This document shows, one piece after another, positions 9,552-21,821 of a DNA stretch of 64,000 nt. Origin of the DNA: Sclerotinia nivalis (taxonomy: Eukaryota > Ascomycota > Leotiomycetes > Helotiales > Sclerotiniaceae); contig JAPEIS010000014.1 in assembly GCA_029531795.1 (NCBI GenBank), positions 62,001-126,000 of the forward strand, in the 5' to 3' direction. The notes beneath the pieces were generated by a model that was given only the letters and a program-made list of their open reading frames with translations, searched no databases and was not told the DNA's origin. Within the stretch, counting starts at the first letter, position 1; each line of letters starts with the position of its first letter. The position numbers were made by a program, and so were the translations under genes.

Positions 9552-11133
9552 TCAATCGACCCTTCTTGTCCTCCCCCAAACTTCATCGGCATCTTTCTTG
9601 CCTCTAGTCTCAGGAACCCTCCAACTCACAAATATTCCAGACAACACTGCAAGCGCTGCAAATATAAAATATGCCCAACCCACACCTCCTAATGCTCTAT
9701 TTAATCTCGTGTTGATAATTGGAAAGAATTGAGCTACTAGGAATGTAGCAACATAATTGGCTGCCAATCCTACACTCTGGGTTGCACCAACAGCTTCTGG
9801 ACCGACGAATTCCGATGCCATTATAAAAGGGACAGGACCAAGACCTGTTGCGAAGAAAGTCACGAAGAGGATGACGGATATTGCAGAGAGAATTTTGGTT
9901 TCCCAGCGAAGAGAAAGGGCCAAAGCAAGAGACATTGTGCCCATCCCGGTTATGGAGAGGAGAAGACATGCCTTTCGACCAATTTTGTCAGCCAAGGGGG
10001 CACATGCGACTGTTGCGACCAGGTTGACAACCGAAATAAGGATTGTGACGATAGATGAAGAAACAGGAAGAAGACCAGAAAGCAGTGATACGGAATACAT
10101 GATGATGCTGTTGATACCACACAGTTGTTGGGCAAACATAATACCAATGACGGCAATAACTGCAGGCTGATAGAGCGGATCCCTGATGACTTGAAAAAAT
10201 CCGACGTTCGAGGTGGATTTTTGCGACGATGCCTTGCTAGCGACAGAATTTCTTCGAGTCAGCTCCGGGTCAAGTAACAGGCGCTCTTCTTCTTCTCCTG
10301 AGGGCTCAATATTCCAGTCTTGGATCTCTTCCGCAATGGAAGAACCATGTCCCCGAATCCGCTGAAGTGTTCTCATAGCCTTTTGAGGGTCTTTATGTGC
10401 AGCGAGCCATGTTGGACTTTCCGGAATGAATAACAGCCCAACTCCTTGTAACAAACCAAGTCCTGCTCCGACTGCCAATATGATTCTCCACTTTGATCCT
10501 TTACTTAAATGGTAACCTAGAACCTGAGTGAGGAGAATTCCTACATTCGTGGTAATTTGCGTCATGGATCCAAATAACCCTCTTTCCTTCGGTGGTGCAA
10601 TTTCGGATATGTAGATTGGCACCACGACTGTGGAAGCCCCAGCCCCGATACCTGAAAAGAATCTGCCAACAGACATTACTGGAACTGTGCTCGCAAAGAT
10701 TTCTAGAATTGATCCTATTATGAAACAAACGCTTGTGATTCTCATGGTAAACAATCTTCCATAACTCGTTGACACGGCGCCCGAACCCAACGCCCCCAGC
10801 AACCCACCGAGAACGAAGAGAGATGAGAGGGCAGCGAACTCGGCTTCGTTCATAGGTATACATTGTGGGAGGCTGGTACGAACGATCGCGATCGAATTGG
10901 CGTCATTTTGCTTCTTGCATGTAATGACATCTTGAGGTGCGTTTAATTCCGACTTGTGAAAGAAGTTAGCCAGCGCTCTCGGAGTATCGACTGGCGGGTG
11001 AGTTTTAATTGTTTAGAATGGCACATACCAAATGAAAACCAAATTGTAAAGGTCCAAGGGTTGATATAAATATTAGAAAAATTAGATATGGAGTGATATC
11101 CTGAATACATTGTCTCATGCCTCCTGAAGCCAT
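9552..11133 (-). CDS. MFS sugar transporter (Vps73/YBR241C-like)
   Basis: Two exons, 11133-11029 and 10952-9552, with a 76-nt intron (GTATGT, branch GGCTAAC, acceptor CACAAG), give 501 residues. The first exon supplies transmembrane helix 1 ('LGPLQFGFHL'), and the second continues with 'SELNAPQDVITC', a join expected for this sugar-porter branch. Family signatures: 'SYGRLFTMR', 'GRFFSGIGAGAS', 'PESPTWL' at the end of the first half, 'ADKIGRKACLL' in the second, and 'PETRGK' after helix 12, with a Ser-rich loop of about 40 residues between the halves. It probably imports hexose or related sugars across a membrane; substrate and membrane are not shown by sequence. It is divergent from ssn3 across a 2.2-kb spacer. 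Confidence 0.9.
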
Positions 11134-13332
11134 ATCGAACTCCAAAATGTAAGAATTCGATAGAAGTTATGGGAAATTAATTCATGTGTCGCAATGGCTA
11201 TGGTATATACAATTCTGGATCCTTATAAGGTCTGGAATGCTGGCGGTTGTATGCGTTGGTCTGGCTGTTGTAAACATACCTAGTAGGTACGTTGTTGATG
11301 GTGATGGGTGATGGGTGATGTGTACGATAAAGTAATTGGTGACCCTCGGTTGCTTCTATTATCGATAAGAAAGTTACATTGAAATCAATACCTACCTATT
11401 ACCTATCAAGAGTCTAACTGTCTTATATTATTCTTTGCCATTCATTAAGGTTATTCATCATTCATCGTTCACTCATCAATCAATCACCTCAATGTCAACT
11501 TGTTCTCTCTTATTCGCTCTTACTATCAGAATTTAATCTATCCTTTATTAGGTATCTAAAGTGTTTTCTTCCTCTTCTTCCTTTTCTTCATTCGCCCTGC
11601 TTGCCCCTTTGATGATTCTCACCTCAGCTATCATTTGAACTGCTTATTTATTTCCCTTTGACTTCAACACCGGCAAAACTTCCGTCATCAACTACATTGG
11701 CCATCGCCTTTTTTCAAATTTCCTACACCGATCCCCCATTTCTGCGTCCTTCGTAACCCAAGTTGGTTGTTGGTTCGTACTACTGCACCCCGCCCAAAGC
11801 GTATTTTCGGTTGGATATACGGATACTCCGAAATCTATGAGAGTTTGAGAGAGGATAAGTCTGGGTAATAACAAATCAAGCATTCTCTATCTGCACGTCC
11901 TCACAATCTATACGCGGCAGCGACATCCAACGCCAAAAACTGTCAAATTTCTCGCCTTCCAAGAAGTTAGAAGAGACCGATCTTACTTTCCTTCATCTTC
12001 GTTGGTTCATAAGGTTTCTCCGTCCTGGTTGTCTCATCTGACCGCTATCTCCGAATCTCGCCCCTAGCTTTCTTCTCGTCTTCCTTCTCCCCATCTTTGA
12101 ATATTCCTTGGGGTACGCATCAAACAATACTGAGAGTCAGAGACGCAGGTGGCTAGCCATTCCGTATGACCTATCGTCGCTGTATCGAATCACTGCAGAT
12201 ATTAGCAGTCATCTTTCCATCACCATCCGGAAAGGTTTCTCATATCACAGCACAGCACATAACATCACATCACATCACATTACCTAGCTACATTACAAGT
12301 ATCCCTTTCGTTTAGGTCATCTGAGATTGTTTCGTCTTATCATCCGAGATTCGTGAATCTGATCGGCCGACATATGTCTAGACCTTCCATGCTGTTACTA
12401 AGACCTTAATTCGCAACTTTCCTTTTCTGGATCTTTGATATCAAGCGTCTGTTGTACGTTTTCTACTATACCTTGTACCGACTTAAATACATACATACAT
12501 ACATACGTACATACATACATACGCATACGACGAGGGCTACTTTCTTCGCGGCAATATTGATCATCTTCCCCGACACGAAGCTAATTTCTAAGGGAATTTT
12601 TTTTGACACGCTTGATGCAACCAACAACTAACTGTACTTACACTTGCACTTGCATCTAACTTGCGCTCTACTGCATCTTACCGACCCTGCACTACTGCAA
12701 AGCACTATTGCGCTGCCCTGTCTACTAGGTATTCACACGCACACCCACACTCATACCCACCACACCCCACACCCATCCTCACACTCACACGCGCATTTGA
12801 AATCTTCCTGTTGCCATTCCCCTTGTTTTGCCCACACGAAGCTTGTCTGAGATTGTCTTGGTTGGAGATTTACAGATTTCCATGCCAACAGATTCTGCAT
12901 ACTAATCAAGCAAACCAAGCCAAAGTGCGCCGCCCCCGCCGCGCACACGCATATCCACAATAACAATAATGAGCCTGACATCTAATCCACCGTCATCCGG
13001 CGGCCCATCCTCGATCTCCGCATCTAGAACTCAAATAAAGAGATCAGTTCAAGCTGTTTTTGAAGGTAATGTGAATTTTGATTTTTTTTTCCTCTTTTTC
13101 AAATGAGAATATTTATTCATTTGCTGCTCCCATTGTTTCATTTTCTTCTCCCTCATCAGCAACTGCCAATTTTTTACTCCAAAAAAACTTAAATCTTTGA
13201 TCGGCACTTCATTAGTTCTTTGTATTATGGCATAAAAACTCTGTCCTCTTGCTTCTCCCAATTGTTGGATAATTGCCTTATTAGTCATACGATTTCTTAT
13301 TTTCGACTTATCTCATATTCGATATATCAAAT
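11134..13332. other. Long divergent intergenic region upstream of ssn3
   Basis: 2.2 kb between the sugar transporter and the kinase. Rich in pyrimidine tracts and simple repeats: ACAT/ATAC repeats at 12487-12522 and CA-rich sequence at 12730-12800. An ATG at 12969 opens a 32-codon Ser/Pro-rich frame ending at a GTAATG donor (13066) that could be an alternative first exon of ssn3. Otherwise no gene. Confidence 0.5.
12487..12522. repeat. ACAT tetranucleotide microsatellite
   Basis: Tandem ATAC/ACAT units with one ACGT interruption, in the presumed 5' region of ssn3. Confidence 0.8.
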
Positions 13333-14707
13333 ATGTATCCTACAAGAAGACCTCCTCCATTTTATACCCCTAGTAGTTCGTTGCTATCCTACTTTAAATG
13401 GTATGGTTCATGCAAGGCTAACAACATATCCCCAGGTACAGCCGAAAGAGCAACCAATCCTAGTTTGGGATATCAAAGTAAAGTTCGAGTTATTGATCGA
13501 TACAAAGTCATCGGTTTCATTAGTTCTGGTACATATGGGCGAGTTTATAAAGTCGTTGGGCGGGATGGACGGCCGGGGGAATTTGCTATCAAGAAATTCA
13601 AACCGGGTAATTACAGACAAAATTATATCACCACTGTTCTGCATATGCTAATGTATCTCAGACAAGGAAGGAGAACAAATTCAATATACTGGTATTTCTC
13701 AATCAGCAGTTCGGGAAATGGCACTTTGTTCCGAATTGAGTCACATGAATGTCATCCGTCTCGTTGAGATTATTCTCGAAGACAAATGCATCTTCATGGT
13801 CTTTGAATATGCCGAACATGACCTTTTGCAAATCATCCATCATCACACTCAACCTACTCGCCATCCTATTCCTGCTCCGACGGTCAAATCCATAATGTTC
13901 CAACTGCTCAACGGTTGTCAATACCTTCACGCTAATTGGGTACTTCACCGCGATCTCAAGCCCGCAAATATCATGGTATCCTCCTCGGGTGAAGTGAAAA
14001 TTGGCGACTTAGGTCTTGCTCGCCTCTTCAGCAAACCGCTCCATTCTCTCTTCTCGGGTGACAAAGTTGTAGTCACTATATGGTATCGAGCCCCCGAACT
14101 CTTGTTAGGCTCAAAACATTACACTCCAGCAATCGACATGTGGGCTATTGGCTGCATTTTCGCGGAACTACTTTCTCTCAGGCCAATATTCAAAGGCGAA
14201 GAAGCGAAAATGGATAGTAAGAAAACGGTACCATTCCAAAGAAACCAGATGCAAAAGATTGTTGATATAATGGGACTCCCGACCAAGGAGAAATGGCCAC
14301 ATTTGGTACATATGCCGGAGTACTCACAACTTTCCACTCTCTCAGCCAGTGGGCACGCAAAAGCCGGGTACTCGAGTTTAGAAAAATGGTATTACCAGAC
14401 GATAAATTCCTCTCCCACCTCTGTACCAGTATCGAATTCGAGTTTAGGTGCCGAAGGATATAAGTTACTGAGCAGTTTACTAGAATATGACCCTGAGAAA
14501 CGACTAACGGCGCAGGCGGCATTAACACATCCATTTTTCAGTACAGGGGACAAAGTTAGTGCCAACGTTTTCGAGGGGGTCAAAACGGAGTATCCACATA
14601 GGAGAATTAGTCAGGATGATAACGATATTCGAACGGGAAGTTTGCCTGGCACAAAGAGGAGTGGGTTGCCGGACGATTCAAGACCTGCGAAGCGATTGAA
14701 GGAATAG
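13333..14707 (+). CDS. ssn3: Cyclin-dependent kinase 8 of Mediator (SSN3/Srb10)
   Basis: Exons 13333-13372, 13436-13606 and 13662-14707 give 418 residues. It is the kinase of the Mediator CDK8 module, paired with cyclin C, and phosphorylates RNA polymerase II and transcription factors in the nucleus. Seen: glycine loop 'GTYGRVY' (about 45-51), ATP lysine in 'FAIKKF' (Lys66), the CDK8-type cyclin-binding helix 'SQSAVRE' (83-89) in place of PSTAIRE, 'HRDLKPAN' (166-173), DLG (186-188) where most kinases have DFG, and '[10 protein letters not shown]'. Intron 2 (55 nt) is required to make 'KPDKEGEQ'. Intron 1 (63 nt) is a multiple of three and stop-free, so a 439-residue form is possible. An alternative first exon at 12969-13065 would splice in phase to the same acceptor. 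Confidence 0.9.
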
Positions 14708-15267
14708 AATTCAGACCGTCATCGAAACTATGCAGCATATGAATTTCAAAATTATAAGTAATGAAGGGCTGGGAAAGTCGCAGAAAAGCTGCACAGCCAC
14801 AATGCGGGTTATCAATTTTAGGAGGGATCCCCAAGCGAGCAATTCATTAGCATGAATTGATAAAATAACTGATATCGGGACTAGGTTTCGAAAACTTAGC
14901 ATAATGGCTGCACAATCACGAATTTTTGTTTCGTTGATCATATGATATGGTGACGATGATGAGGGGCATAATTTGGGCATCAGTGCTGAATGAATAAATG
15001 TAGCAAACATAAGCCATCTTCGTTCCTTCAGTCCAACACTCATTCGCCTTATTCCTTCGCCATTGTATCTCAGATTTAGGTCAATTGAGATTGAAATTGT
15101 CCTGAAGGGCCGCCACTTGTGAGAGCTGCCGATTTTGATGAATGACAAGACCGTTTTAAGCGGCCATCCTGTTTATCCACAACTTCCTGACGGTCAGTTG
15201 ATGGGCTGACAGTTCAGGAATCACACTCTGCCTTTGTCTCTTACAAGATATATCTTAAGCCGTCGAA
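14708..15267. other. Intergenic spacer
   Basis: 560 bp between two plus-strand genes. No RNA gene, repeat or conserved motif seen. Confidence 0.5.
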
Positions 15268-16165
15268 ATGCGTCGACCCTACCTCTTCACTCGCACGTCA
15301 TCTTCTCACGCTCGCTACAACCCCATCCACGACGTGACAGAAGCAAAGAAAGCCGAGGAAAACCAACGATCTCGATGGTCATTTCCATTCTTCACTTCCA
15401 ATCAACCCAAAGGCAACGAAACCGTAAAACCACAACCTCAACAACCCAGCTCTCCTTCACGCACATCCGGTACTTTCTTCGCAACAAATCACAATACGTA
15501 TACGCCCACCAGTAGCATCGACAATATCTATGATGCCTCCGAGAAGACCAAGGAGCCTACGACTGGCAAACAAAGAAAGCGCTTTTCTTTCCCTACCTTT
15601 TCATTCTTCGGCGCCGATAACAACGGCGGTGATAACCTCGAAATTAATGATGTCTACGGTTACGGCGATTACAGCTCCAATTTACCCTGCAACGATGGAG
15701 CAAACAGAACCAACCCATTTCTCCACCCCGAAGACCACTCAAAGAGAAAGAAGGAAAAGAAAGGCCGACGCTTCAAAAATCCCAACAACGAAAAGCCAAC
15801 CCAACCCTGGCAAGGACGCGAATCAGCCAAGCGACAGCAAGCAAAAGAACAGAAAGAGAAAGCCAAAGAGCAAGAAAGAGCGCGAAAAAGAAATAGCGGT
15901 TTAGGATGGGCAAAGTCCTGGTCATTTGGTGGTGAAAGATTTGGGGGCACCATTTTGGCAGATGCAAGTGGGGTGACGATGCCGATTTTTAGATGTAAGG
16001 GTCCTTGTGGATTGTCTTGTGGATTTTAAATGCTCGGTCATTGATTGTATGTAGGATGGATACGAAGGGATTGGAAAATGGGGTGCTGGGATGGCCTTGG
16101 GGCCACACATGGAGTTCCAATGCGAGGCGTTTGTGAAGTGGATATATCTGCAGCATAGACCATAA
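15268..16165 (+). CDS. Basic low-complexity hypothetical protein
   Basis: Not recognised. Exon 1 from ATG 15268 encodes about 242 residues: Ser/Thr/Gln-rich, then 'KRFSFPTFSFF', then a Lys/Arg/Glu-rich charged stretch with heptad-like 'AKEQKEKAKEQERARK' near residues 190-212. Reading straight through gives 253 residues ending 'CKGPCGLSCGF' at 16029. I prefer an intron at 15995-16067 (GTAAGG donor, AAG acceptor), because the downstream frame to 16165 reads 'GKWGAGMALGPHMEFQCE', which looks like real protein; that model has about 275 residues. The stronger-looking TAG acceptor at 16054 would give an immediate TGA. The C-terminus is therefore uncertain. It is convergent with arf6. Confidence 0.6.
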
Positions 16166-16981
16166 AGGAAAATATACATCCACAGTGACAAGAATACCGG
16201 AAATTGTGAACATACTTCACATTCCCTTGACCACAAACATGATTGAAAGTTGGGGTGCCAAATGCAAAATCGGCGACTGTACTGTAGCTATAATTACAAG
16301 GCTTTCGTTTTTGTATGGAGGTGGTGTTCTCTTTCATCTTTTTTCCATCTCCCAGTTCTGCTCCGTTCATTTCTCCTGATTCTGTTCCTACGCCACTCGC
16401 TATATATTAACAACCTTGTTTTCCTTTCCTTTCCTGCTTTCACTCTAGTTTCCCCTTTTCTTACGTAGGTACCTCGCACCATCCTGCCTGTCCACATCTC
16501 GCCACCTGATGGAAGAAACAAGAAAGAATCAATAGTGAATTAAAAGGGATAAAGGGAAACTCTTGGTATCGCCGCCATGCCATCGCCGCCGCCGTAGGTA
16601 ACGTAAATATAAACAACCTCACCACCCAAAAAACAACGCAATACGTGCGCAAGTCAAAAATAAACAAAGAGAGATGGGAGGAATTCCGTAGATTGGAAGA
16701 TGAGACGAGGAGATTTAAACGAAAGATACGCTCGTGGAAATGACGAGGGGACAATGATAAAGAGCCGTAACGAATTGAAGGTCGTGAATGAGTAGAAGCG
16801 ACTTGAAGGAATTGACACCAAATGCTACTAGTAGCCAATTATTTTATGTATGTTTCGTAGAGGAGTTATGTTCGTAGGAGACGGATATATCGTGCAGTCT
16901 GAGGTACAATGCGGCGATAGAGACGGATTGATTGAGGAAATTCGATCATGAGTTTGTTGTCGAGAAAGTAGATTGGAGCTA
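16166..16981. other. Convergent 3' spacer
   Basis: Between the 3' ends of the basic protein gene and arf6. Pyrimidine-rich in places; no gene or structured RNA recognised. Confidence 0.5.
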
Positions 16982-17988
<1,007 letters not shown>

Positions 17989-18372
17989 TCAAACCAGATG
18001 AAATAAAATCAAACGAAATGAAATCAACAGCGAGATGGTATTAGGTAGTTTTGGATTAGAAGACGAGGCTGAAACGATTATTGTTGTTTGTGTTAGGTAC
18101 TGTAGGTATCAGACAGACGTTCGACTCTCACTACTTTCCTTTCTATGGAGTTCCAATTATATTATTTTTGGGAGGAAGTCGCGTAATATAATAATAGTGA
18201 GAAGCGCCTAATAAGAAGTATTAATCGCTAAATTGCTTGAGAGACTATAAGATTACCTGTAGGTCCTATAGGTATAGCTAGTAGAAATAGGAGAATGCAA
18301 ATTAAAACATCATACATAAATTGAGGCCTTTGATATTTCGAGAATAGGTGTTCGGTGTGAACATTAAAAGTG

Positions 18373-18408
18373 CTAGAGTGCCAGCTAGAGTGCCAGCTAG
18401 AGTGCCAG
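18373..18408. repeat. 12-bp tandem repeat, three units
   Basis: Three exact copies of CTAGAGTGCCAG in the arf6 upstream region. Confidence 0.85.
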
Positions 18409-18631
18409 AGTTATTCATTTTCAGTCATTCTCAGCCATTTTCATCCATCAACCTTGACTTATTAACCTGGAAGCCCATTTTGTTTCATTTCAGGGGGAAA
18501 ATTGGAAATTTGAGTGCTCGGATTGTCTTAAGTAATCAACTAAATTTCATTGCGAAGATACCTATGAAAGATGGATTTAATATTTAATTGATCCGCGCCA
18601 GCCTTGAATACGATTAAAGATTTAATTTCTA

Positions 18632-18691
18632 ATCTTTCTCTCTTTCTCTCTTTCTCTCTTTCTTCCTTCCTTCCTTCCTTCCTCTCTCTCT
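18632..18691. repeat. CTTT/CTTC/CT pyrimidine microsatellite
   Basis: About 60 bp of pure pyrimidine on the plus strand, moving from TTTCTCTC units to CTTC and then CT units. Confidence 0.8.
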
Positions 18692-18866
18692 GTACCTTAA
18701 TGATAGAGTGAAGATTTTATCAAAGTGGAATTGAAATTCGTAGGCCGAACCTTCGGATATTATTACGAGATGAAACAAAACTTTAGAAGTACAAGTAGTT
18801 AGGTATGACCTAGTACAAATTTAAGGTTACTGGTAGAGAGATGATACAAATTACAAGTATATTATT

Positions 18867-18946
18867 GTAGCACCGTAGCACCGTAGCACCGTAGCACCGT
18901 AGCAACTGAGCACCTGAGCACCTGAGCACCTGAGCATTCGAGCACT
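18867..18946. repeat. Ten-unit 8-mer array with two variants
   Basis: Exactly ten consecutive 8-mers: four GTAGCACC, one GTAGCAAC, three TGAGCACC, one TGAGCATT and one CGAGCACT. All share AGCA at positions 3-6. Confidence 0.85.
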
Positions 18947-19464
18947 TGATCATCGCCTGGTATCTTAATCTCGACATTGCACAGTTCGATATCGAAGTTG
19001 ACGCTATTCGAATAATACCTGAAGTTGACTACCGGACATCTCAACCATGTGGATGAGGGGCACAGTTTCGGTCCTTTCCGAATTATGAGATATTGAAATT
19101 ATTGAAATTTGTATTTATATTTAACGGAGTATATTAACTTTAACCGCTCATGTACTCATAAAGTACAATGTGTAACAACTTCGAATCGCCTTCTCCATAA
19201 TTCAAAAAGAATACTCCTGAATGCGACTGGGCCTGTGTCCTGTACACCAGGTCCGCTGAGAGTAATTATATAACCACCCCAAACTCCATCTATCCCCCAT
19301 GTAAATATAAAAGGCCAAACGCTCTGTGGGGTATCCTTATTCCAAATGCTCCTGTACCAAGAGAGATCCATCGATGAAGGAAGGGAAGAAGGGAGGAAAG
19401 AAGGAACGCCAGATAAACTACCAGTGCCACCAGGGCCTTGAGACATTTATTACCCCCACCCATT

Positions 19465-20549
19465 TCACCCCGAATGATCAAGAACAAATCGTCGTTCAAC
19501 TTCCTTCGTAGAATCTTCATCTCCATCAAAGATTAATCTAACTCTATTACCATCATCAAGCATTGCTTTGACTTCCGCTCGGTAAAATGTCGTTGTCTCA
19601 GGGTAAAGAGCGAGGACGCGCTTCCCAACGTCGTAGGGGCCAAGGATAGCGTCATCTGGTGGTATAGGACACATGGAAGATGCTGAGGTGAGGAAATCCT
19701 TAGGTTGCTTCCCTTCGTCAGGAGCGACGTCTTCAACCTTATATCTTCGGCTTTTGCCTTCCCCAATAACCTTTGTAACTTTTCCCTGAATCCAATCCGT
19801 TTCCGTAGTGGGGAACTCGGGTTTGGGTCTAAATGCCACTTCCTGCCCCTTGGAAAATTCAATCTTCTTTGTACTACTCGTACTCGTACCCGTAGTAGGC
19901 TCTCCGTTGTCGTATTTTCTCGGGGTATCTTTTCCCTTGGGCGGTAAACTGCTGGTTCTGCCATTTCCCATCTTTCGAACATGTTTGTTCTCTGCTGGAG
20001 AAGGTACAGGGGAGTCCATAGATCCCACATCGTCGGTAACACTGGATCTTCCATGAGATTCCCGTGAATTGGAGCCTCGTTCTGCTTCGTTACCTTTAAT
20101 CAAAGCCAAAAGGATTGAGATCTTTTCCACAGTTTGTCGTATAGCTGCCGCTGTAGACTCCGAAAACTTCACGCCGTCTCGAATGTACTTGCTGAGCTCA
20201 TCTATTGCGGCGATAGCAGGGCCTTGGATTTTATCAACACCCAACCTCACTGCGGCTAGACTGTATACTCACTTATTCCATGATTCAATTGATCGGCTAT
20301 GACGGATTCTCTATTCATGATAGCATCCGGAATATCTGCTTCGAATGTTTTCTCTTCGGCTCTGATCTTCGCTAGAGCTTGGGTGATCTCGGTCCATAAG
20401 GCTGCTTCTTCACCTCTCTCATGTGTACCCGAACGAGCTCCACCGCGAGCTTGCCGTCGACCAGCAGTAGAGGCGGAGGACATATTCTTATTGAACCCCT
20501 CGGAGTTTTCGAGTTCCTTTATCAAAGACGGCCCTCTAGGTTTAGACAT
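19465..20549 (-). CDS. sgf29: SAGA-associated factor 29 with tandem Tudor domain
   Basis: SGF29 is the SAGA subunit that reads H3K4me2/3 through a C-terminal double Tudor domain. Exon 1 is 20549-20273; I place exon 2 at 20201-19465 (71-nt intron, GTGAGT...ATAG), giving 337 residues. Seen: N-terminal helical region, a Ser/Thr/Lys-rich linker, and Tudor region from about residue 195 ('GQEVAFRPK', 'DWIQGKVTKVIGEG', 'RYKVEDVAPDE', 'GKRVLALYPETTTFYRAEV', 'VRLIFDGDED') ending 'VERRFVLDHSG'. The ~50 bp around the intron are odd: the intron itself reads open in the exon 2 frame, so a different small intron or a sequencing frameshift could also explain the join. Confidence 0.85.
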
Positions 20550-21821
20550 ATTTTAGCAAGGGGAACTTTTAAAGTAGATAACAATATACCGGGATTGTAC
20601 CGGGAGAATGAAAGTCAGAAGTAAATAAATATAAACATTTCCGCGCGACTTGGGACTGTTAATTTGACATTTTTTTAAAGACCAGATAAATCATGAGAGC
20701 TGACCGCGGCGACTTACTTGGGTTGTGGGTATTTTTGACCCGCACCTACTTCAAATGAGGAATAAGTCGAGCGTCTGATGTACCTCCGTAAAGTGTAATT
20801 GAGGCTACAAATGACAATTGAATTTAATAAAAGTTGATTGTAATAAGACAAAACACACCAACATGGAGGGTGGAATGAAGGAGGAAAAGAATTATAAAAT
20901 AATGTAGATGGCAGAAAAATGGCTGTGTATGGGAAGGATAATAGTACTAGGTAATTGGTATGTAGTTCTGGAGATTTCAAGGTGGAGTTGGTAGTTTGCA
21001 GGTTGGCTATAACCTAGATGAGGGAGATGAGAGAGATGAGAGAGATGAGGTAGATGGGTCGATAGGCACAGTAGGGAAGATGGTAAGATATATTTATTAC
21101 TACCTTGCAGATACTGGTGTACCTCTGTACGGAGTAGGTAAATTAATTAAGAGGAAGAGGAAGAGGGATGTTGAGGAATGAGGTTACTGTGTAGAATGAT
21201 TTAATAATTCAATTGGTAGGGTATGAAACATTCATTGATTGATTGATCGTAGGCACTGGTAGATAAAATGAAAGGATGCAACTCTGGCTGATTGACTCTC
21301 TGAATGCTGTGAATGCCGTGAATGCTGTGAATGCTGTGAATGCTCTGAATGCTCTGAATGGGTACTAGGTAATATAGGGATTGTACTTACTAGGTAGACA
21401 ACCTTAAAGATAACAAACCTTGGTAGGAAAACTACTAGGTAAGCCTTAGCCTTAACCTAGGAATAACTCAAAGCCAATCTTCATTTCAGCCTTGTCAATT
21501 ATGATATTTCATTGGTCGATTTCCTCTCTCAAATCTTAATTTATAACTAGCGCGCGGGGTTGAAAGCTAAGGTACCTATCTATGTACCTACCTGGGCATG
21601 TGAGGTGCCTGGCATGCTTATTAATACTCTACTGGCCCATCTAATATTGGCCCTGTACAGTACTTACTAGGTAAGTGAATACATCACCTTTCCTTTCTAT
21701 TAACACTGTCAATTATCAGAACGAAGCAGACGAAGATACCGTCTGACCAATATTTTTAACACAGCGAAGCAAACATTCCACACACATTATCCATTCAACA
21801 GTCAATAAGTCGACAGTTAAA
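20550..21821. other. Divergent promoter region of sgf29 and the mannose isomerase gene
   Basis: 1.27 kb with GAGATGA-type repeats near 21018-21050, a 9-mer array at 21302-21360 and several CCTAGGTA/TAGGTACC words. No gene supported. Confidence 0.5.
21302..21360. repeat. 9-bp tandem repeat (GAATGCTGT type)
   Basis: Six 9-mers with GAATG constant and the last four bases varying (CTGT, CCGT, CTCT), then a partial unit. Confidence 0.85.

Noticed and set aside
12644..12963. CA-rich ORFs with His/Thr runs
   Set aside because: They come from the CA-rich leader of ssn3, with no conserved content.
18867..18946. CRISPR-like array
   Set aside because: Units are 8 bp with no spacers, and the organism is a eukaryote; it is a simple tandem repeat.
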